Source: Floccularia luteovirens
Lineage: Eukaryota; Basidiomycota; Agaricomycetes; Agaricales; Squamanitaceae
Assembly (NCBI GenBank): GCA_009739215.1
Contig: VSJF01000010.1
Location: forward strand, 558,001 to 622,000
Direction of reading: 5' to 3'
Length of the DNA stretch: 64,000 nucleotides
Positions 59,280-64,000 of the stretch are shown in pieces. Made by a program: the position numbers and the translations under genes. The first letter of the stretch is position 1. Each line of letters begins with the position of its first letter. A model generated the notes under the pieces. The model was not told the DNA's origin, made no database searches, and saw only the letters and a list, made by a program, of their open reading frames with translations.

Positions 59280-59970
59280 TATCGGATGGCAATGAAAGCC
59301 TTGAATAGTCCCTTCATCTTAATGGGTGTTAATATTATATATGTTGCGACTAAATTCCATGTAGACTAATTAGCAAGCTTCCTCTATTTTTTTACAAATT
59401 TTGTTTATTTTATACCTTGTTATCTCAGTTCATTCGAACATGTATATCCTTCGAAAACAATACAGGGAGATTCAGATGTGGTAGTTGCGAAGTTATTGGG
59501 TTCTGGATAATAGTTGTTTATCAATAATGAAGGTAATGAACTGTTCTTTTATCATCACGTACTGTATCCTTCCGAGTCAGTGAAATCTACTTTATTAGTT
59601 ACTCGACTTCGTCCCATTCGAACATTTCTCCGTAGCTATACGATGCTTGTATGGTGGGTTTTATCGGCCGCGTCTTGAAGCTTTGAAGCTTTGAGGCCTT
59701 GAGGATGGGTGACTCAATCAAGGCCAACCATTCATCATGCCTTTCGAGTGGTATTGGTTTATTTGTATAAGCCTCTTCGACATATTTACCTTCCACAATC
59801 AATACAATATTAATCTCACAACGGAATCGGAAGTATGGTTTTTTTACTTGCGCTGGTACTCATGACAATCGATATTAACATAACAATTATTTATCAGCCA
59901 CGATATCATATATCCTATTCCCCAAAGATGATATTAGCGAATGGAAGGGTGGCTGCAATCTACGTCGCAA
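59280..59970. other. Intergenic with an unassigned minus-strand frame (59802-59599)
   Basis: A minus-strand open frame of 67 codons (EGKYVEEAYTNKPIPLERHD ... EMFEWDEVE) looks coding in composition but has no family I recognise. It may be the last exon of a lost gene. The rest is AT-rich. Confidence 0.25.
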
Positions 59971-61941
59971 CTAAATAGGATCTAACAGTCTTTGTCGAAC
60001 CGTGTCAGCTACCGCTGGTCCATGTACATATATAGAATCTTTTGATTAAAAATCAGTCAATCCCTTGTGAATAAGAGGAATTTGTGTACTCACTGCCATG
60101 GAATTTCGATGAATCTCCATAGGATATTCCCTAGAAAACGACAAAAAATGATCAAGTTAGGATTTAGTCTGTCTGTTATTATCGGACTAGGGGCACCTTA
60201 TGAGTCGTTCCTTTTGGATATGTTTTCAACGTATCATTCCAGACGGCATAATGCTATTATATTTAAAAGTTAACAAAATAAGAAGTGTACCAAGACATGG
60301 AGTCTGCTTACGACATGTCCCATATTGCGTGCAAGCATTTCATAGTCATAGACATAGGCTTATGCGAAGGAGCTAAGTCGCATATATGTCCCTTTGATAA
60401 TATATATCCTTACCTGGAGGGTACATGATTTCAAAGACAGTTGACCTAGGGGATGAAGGCATCCAAAGTTGATGCTTAAACACAACTCAATCAGCCCTTG
60501 TTTTGTTTCTAACTGACCAAGACTCACTGTCAATCCATTTCCGTGGACTCCAATCATGATCTAGTAATCGGAAATCAAGGCATGCTGGTGATATCATGAA
60601 CGTAAAATTTACTTACGGTGCTTTTGGCCACAAGCTCTAATTGCTTTTTGACATCCATCGTCTCCATCAGTGCCACATGTACTTCACATATATTTTCGGA
60701 CTCAAGTTGTTTGAGTGCAGCTACCAAACCATCGTGAGATTCGTTAAGAAGCCGTCGACCGCCCCCTTGTCTGGAGACATAAGTCACCACAGGCAGAGAT
60801 GTTGCCACTTGTGGTGGAGCAACGACGACCCCTCTGTCGTTCAGCTCTGGTAAGAAACCAAGCATGTTACGAGTCGTACGCTTGCGAATGGGTTCCCAGT
60901 ACATATCTGGCGCTGTAACATTCATGGTTCCTGCGATCATCTTATACCAGATAGATGAATAGGGACTACAGATAGGTTGTACGTTAGCTCGGGCTGAACG
61001 GAAAGGGAATATATGCACCTTCGATGAGCAGCGGCCCGGTTGATGATCATAGCACACTCAAAGACTACGGTTGTGTTTAGCTTGATAAGGTCGCGCCAAT
61101 ACTCGGCTTGTTGGATAGACGCAGAAGGAAATGTTGCTCGCATCATTGGCGCATTAACACCCGCATGGTCTCTCCAGTCAGGACCTTCCACGTGCTAAAC
61201 AAATATGTCATTAAATGCCAAAAAAGAAAGCTGGATAGACAATACAGACTGGCAGTACGAAACGGGTTGGTGGAGGAAGACTCGATGGTGTTAGTCCCAT
61301 AGATTGAGCAATTGCGGTGTAAACGCGCCAGGAGCCCAGGATGATTTCACCCCACCAGTGATAGTAATGCTGAAAATACCGGAGCAATTGAATATGTCAA
61401 ATGAGGTGTACAGGTGGTTGTATTGTCTTACATCAAGGAATTGGTCTGTATCAGTCAAAAACATGGACATTCCATCGATTGGCATCACATAGTCTCCAAG
61501 CATGGCCTTTGCCTTCTCGGGGGTGATAAATTGTAGGTCCTATACAAAGCTCTCAGAAAGGCGACATGGAGGGCGCAATGGTCATACCTCGTCCGTTGGC
61601 TCCAAATCATAGCCCTTGCCTTTGTCAAATGGACGAGCAATGATATTATCTCTTGGAGGAAATTTCGAAGGATCTGAGGTGACGATGTAAAATGTACCAT
61701 TCCACACATATAGTCGGTCCATAAGAGTGAAGCCATGTGCTTGGTGACTCCCCAGCAATGTTGTTTCTTTCGTTACAGAGTTGCGATGCAAAGAAGGTTC
61801 TTCTGGTTCTGCATAATAATTGACACCTGCAGAGTCGTGGTTCTGCGAATTTTCTGAAGTAGTAGTAAACCAACTGTTACGAGACAGAAGTGCAAGAAAA
61901 GCCAGGACGACAAGAACATATACAAGATTTCCCCGACGCAT
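59971..61941 (-). CDS. Glycosyltransferase family 61 (DUF563) type II membrane protein
   Basis: Golgi-type glycosyltransferase; GT61 members move xylose or related sugars onto glycans, donor unknown here. Eleven exons: 61941-61588, 61539-61432, 61369-61250, 61194-61019, 60965-60617, 60560-60528, 60474-60414, 60358-60315, 60253-60197, 60130-60094 and 60014-59971. They total 460 aa with all phases consistent. Start is ATG 61941 (MRRGNLVYVLVVLAFLALL, a signal anchor). Family marks: HYYHWWGEIILGSWRVY, HVEGPDWRDHAGVNAP, PVVTYVSRQGGGRRLLNESH, HVALMETMDVKKQLELVAKS, IMIGVHGNGLT, then HQLWMPSSPRSTVFEIMYPP. The HGNGLT block is the most conserved of the family. No disruption. Confidence 0.9.
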
Positions 61942-62329
61942 GGGCAGTTTATGAAGGACCACCAGGAAGTAAGAAAAAGAGAGTACAACCTATGAGAGAA
62001 GAGAAGAGAAAAGTGAATTGCATTGCGTTTGACATGATCAATGTGCCATTTCAGGGTAAAACACTGATAAAAAAGGAAAAAGGCTCGTTCCAAAACCATT
62101 GCGTGGGATTGCACAAGGCTGACCGCAAAGCATAGGATCTGTACATACCGCCAGCTTACCCTGATGTTCGGTTAATGAAAATACTTGTAAACAATTTATT
62201 AATTTTCAACACAATCTCATCGTTGTTGTTACAAAAGCTATGTCACAGTCCGTCACATGGCAATGACCCTCTGCTTGTCTTAAGTGACTCATTTATCTCT
62301 TTCAACAATTTTCTGTCGGGTTGTCAACC
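61942..62329. promoter_or_regulatory. Divergent promoter GT61 / TFIIA gamma
   Basis: Short region between two divergent starts; no coding exon and no named motif. Confidence 0.4.
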
Positions 62330-62825
62330 ATGGCGTCAGCCTACTATGAATTCTACCGGGGCTCCTCGTATGTGGCCCATAACATATCTCTACCATTCTC
62401 AAACTCTACCTTTTCTAGCATTGGCATGGCATTGACGGATTCTCTTGACGAACTCATTACGAGTGGGGCTATAACACCTCAGCTGGCAATGAAGGTGCTA
62501 CAACAGGTAATGTTTGGACTCATAATACTATGCGGCTATGGTCTTGACCTCCATTTAGTTTGACAAATCGCTTGCTGATACAATGGTTAAGCAAGTGAAG
62601 ACTAAGACGACCTTGAAAGTAAGCACAATTCATACCCCAGTAGGTTTGTGGGTCCAATCTTTACTCCAGGGCCACCTACACACGTACCGATTGTGCGACG
62701 ATGTCTGGACTTTTATCGTAAAAAACCCATCATTCAAAATGGAGTCGAATGAAATGGTCACTGCCCCACGGATCAAGATTATTGCTTGCAAGAATGGAGA
62801 TGCAATTGAGGCCGGAAAGAAATGA
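62330..62825 (+). CDS. TOA2: Transcription initiation factor IIA gamma subunit
   Basis: Small subunit of TFIIA, which stabilises TBP on the TATA box in the nucleus. Exons 62330-62367, 62419-62506, 62559-62618 and 62670-62825 give 113 aa, the normal length. Sequence is almost invariant: [58 protein letters not shown] and [19 protein letters not shown]. The C-terminal beta barrel reads [17 protein letters not shown]. All introns are in frame-consistent phases, with no error. Confidence 0.96.
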
Positions 62826-64000
62826 GGTTTATCTGGGTCATCTCTTAGGGCCGTATGGCAACCGCGTGATGGTTGTAAACATGTAATGTGCTTAATCACG
62901 TTGTAGAACTCATTGTAGAATTTATCTTAACTCTTTTTCTCATTTCACAGATACGTGACTTGTATTTCTTGTCCATGATCTATTGTATATGCCTTCTACA
63001 GAGACCTGCTTCTAGACTCGATACTATCCAAGATCAATGCCCTTCTCCTTGTATCAATGTGTACTCAAACGTGGGCTATCGTCAGGCCACACACACCCGA
63101 ATGATCGACACCTGTCCGAGATAATTTGATGCGTCTCTTGTTTTGCTTGGTGGGTCCGCCTCCAAGATCAACAAACCTACCACAATGGAAGGAAATTTCT
63201 CACTGGTATCATGTTCATCCTGTCCCTTCATTCCGCTTGTTCCGAACTCTTGACGAGACCTCGGAAATCACTAAGTACACCCTTAACTAAATTTTAGGAT
63301 TTCACAATCTGCTGCGGTTGCGTCTTTCTAGAGACAAAGAATTATGGACTACCTTACTTTCGCCGTGTGTTCTGTCATTGTGTTATGAGTAAAACTAATA
63401 AAAGTTGTATCAAAAGGAAAAAAAAAATTTGTCTTCACTAAAATGATGTGGGGCTGCACTAGATAAACCCGAGTGGATGGCAGCTATTTATAAGGCAAGC
63501 TCCGTCTATCCCTGCGTCTAAAGCAAGCGCTCGCCGTCTCTCATGCCTGTCAACTGTTACACACAGCTGATTCGAATCCATGTTCCAAATGTAAACGTGC
63601 TATACATTGCCATCGGCTACATCCACTGCGGACATGCACAAGTTACTACTGCTCGTTGGTCACGGACTATTTTGGACACCAACACGTCGCCCAAAACTGT
63701 GTTGTACGTACGTTGGAGTCGTGCCAAAGTCTCTTAATAGTGCAGAAGCCACATGTGCATCATATCGGCCTGTTTTCACTCCAATGTATCCATTCAATAG
63801 GTCCTTACAAGGCTACTTCTCGGACGAAAGATATGATCTTCCCTGGTATTCGTTGTGTTGCCATGAAACACTATCTTCGCTCCGCTTTGGAATTTTTATG
63901 TGATATCTCACAGCAATATGGTTTATTTTACCTTTACAGGTCTCGCTCTAATAGATACAATCCTTCGACGAAATCGGTATTGCTGTTACTTTTCCTTCCG
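62826..64000. other. Window end: unassigned region with a TATA box near 63488
   Basis: TTATAAG at 63488-63494 is followed by a C/T-rich leader and ATG at 63543 (MPVNCYTQLIRIH...). A donor gtacgtacg follows near 63704. This may be the first exon of a gene continuing past the window, but no family is recognisable. Other open frames are short. Nothing else seen from 62826 to 63480. Confidence 0.3.

Overview
The window is a piece of a filamentous basidiomycete genome, most likely an agaricomycete. The evidence is many short GT-AG introns of about 50-60 bases, very short exons, a one-polypeptide ATP-citrate lyase, a divergent FTR1/FET3 iron-uptake pair, CBM19-type secreted proteins, and cytochrome P450 and MFS families typical of wood and litter fungi. 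Genes are dense and lie on both strands. I rebuilt exon chains by hand from frame, splice sites and intron phase.

Layout. 1-1.5 kb: end of a P450 with a nonsense codon. 1.6 kb: intron-containing tRNA-Val. 2.1-3.9 kb: membrane-anchored Mid2-like protein. 4.6-6.2 kb: KH-domain RNA-binding protein. 6.6-8.3 kb: questin-oxidase-like protein. 8.8-17.5 kb: two related secreted CBM19-like proteins on either side of a TmpA-type membrane flavoprotein and ribosomal protein eS26. 17.8-19.3 kb: PARP-type zinc-finger protein. 20-22.5 kb: allantoate-permease-family MFS transporter. 23.5-26.9 kb: HIR1/HIRA histone chaperone. 27.5-28.7 kb: DUF4336 protein. 29.4-32.6 kb: C2H2-plus-RING protein. 33.6-35.3 kb: pepsin-fold protein without its catalytic motifs. 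36.7-41.4 kb: FTR1 and FET3. 42-46.1 kb: ATP-citrate lyase. 47-48.1 kb: RNase III-like mitoribosomal protein. 49 kb: short FHA protein. 51.1-52.8 kb: F-box/LRR protein. 53.4-56.7 kb: Mug190-like SMP/C2 lipid-transfer protein. 57.6-59.3 kb: second P450, a pseudogene. 60-61.9 kb: GT61 glycosyltransferase. 62.3-62.8 kb: TFIIA gamma subunit.

Functional links. The clearest module is high-affinity reductive iron uptake. FTR1 permease and FET3 ferroxidase diverge from a 334-base promoter that holds three exact ATCTGATAA sites, the motif of fungal iron-responsive GATA repressors. The other genes are mainly housekeeping (eS26, TFIIA, HIRA, ATP-citrate lyase, mitoribosome) mixed with secreted, membrane and decaying P450 genes. 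I see no CRISPR, no transposase and no clearly novel multigene system.

A striking technical feature is that several otherwise well-conserved genes (Mid2-like, questin oxidase-like, zf-PARP, MFS, HIR1, FET3) carry single-base frame breaks, nearly all repaired by removing one base. Genes between them are clean. I read most of these as assembly errors, while the two P450s look truly broken.
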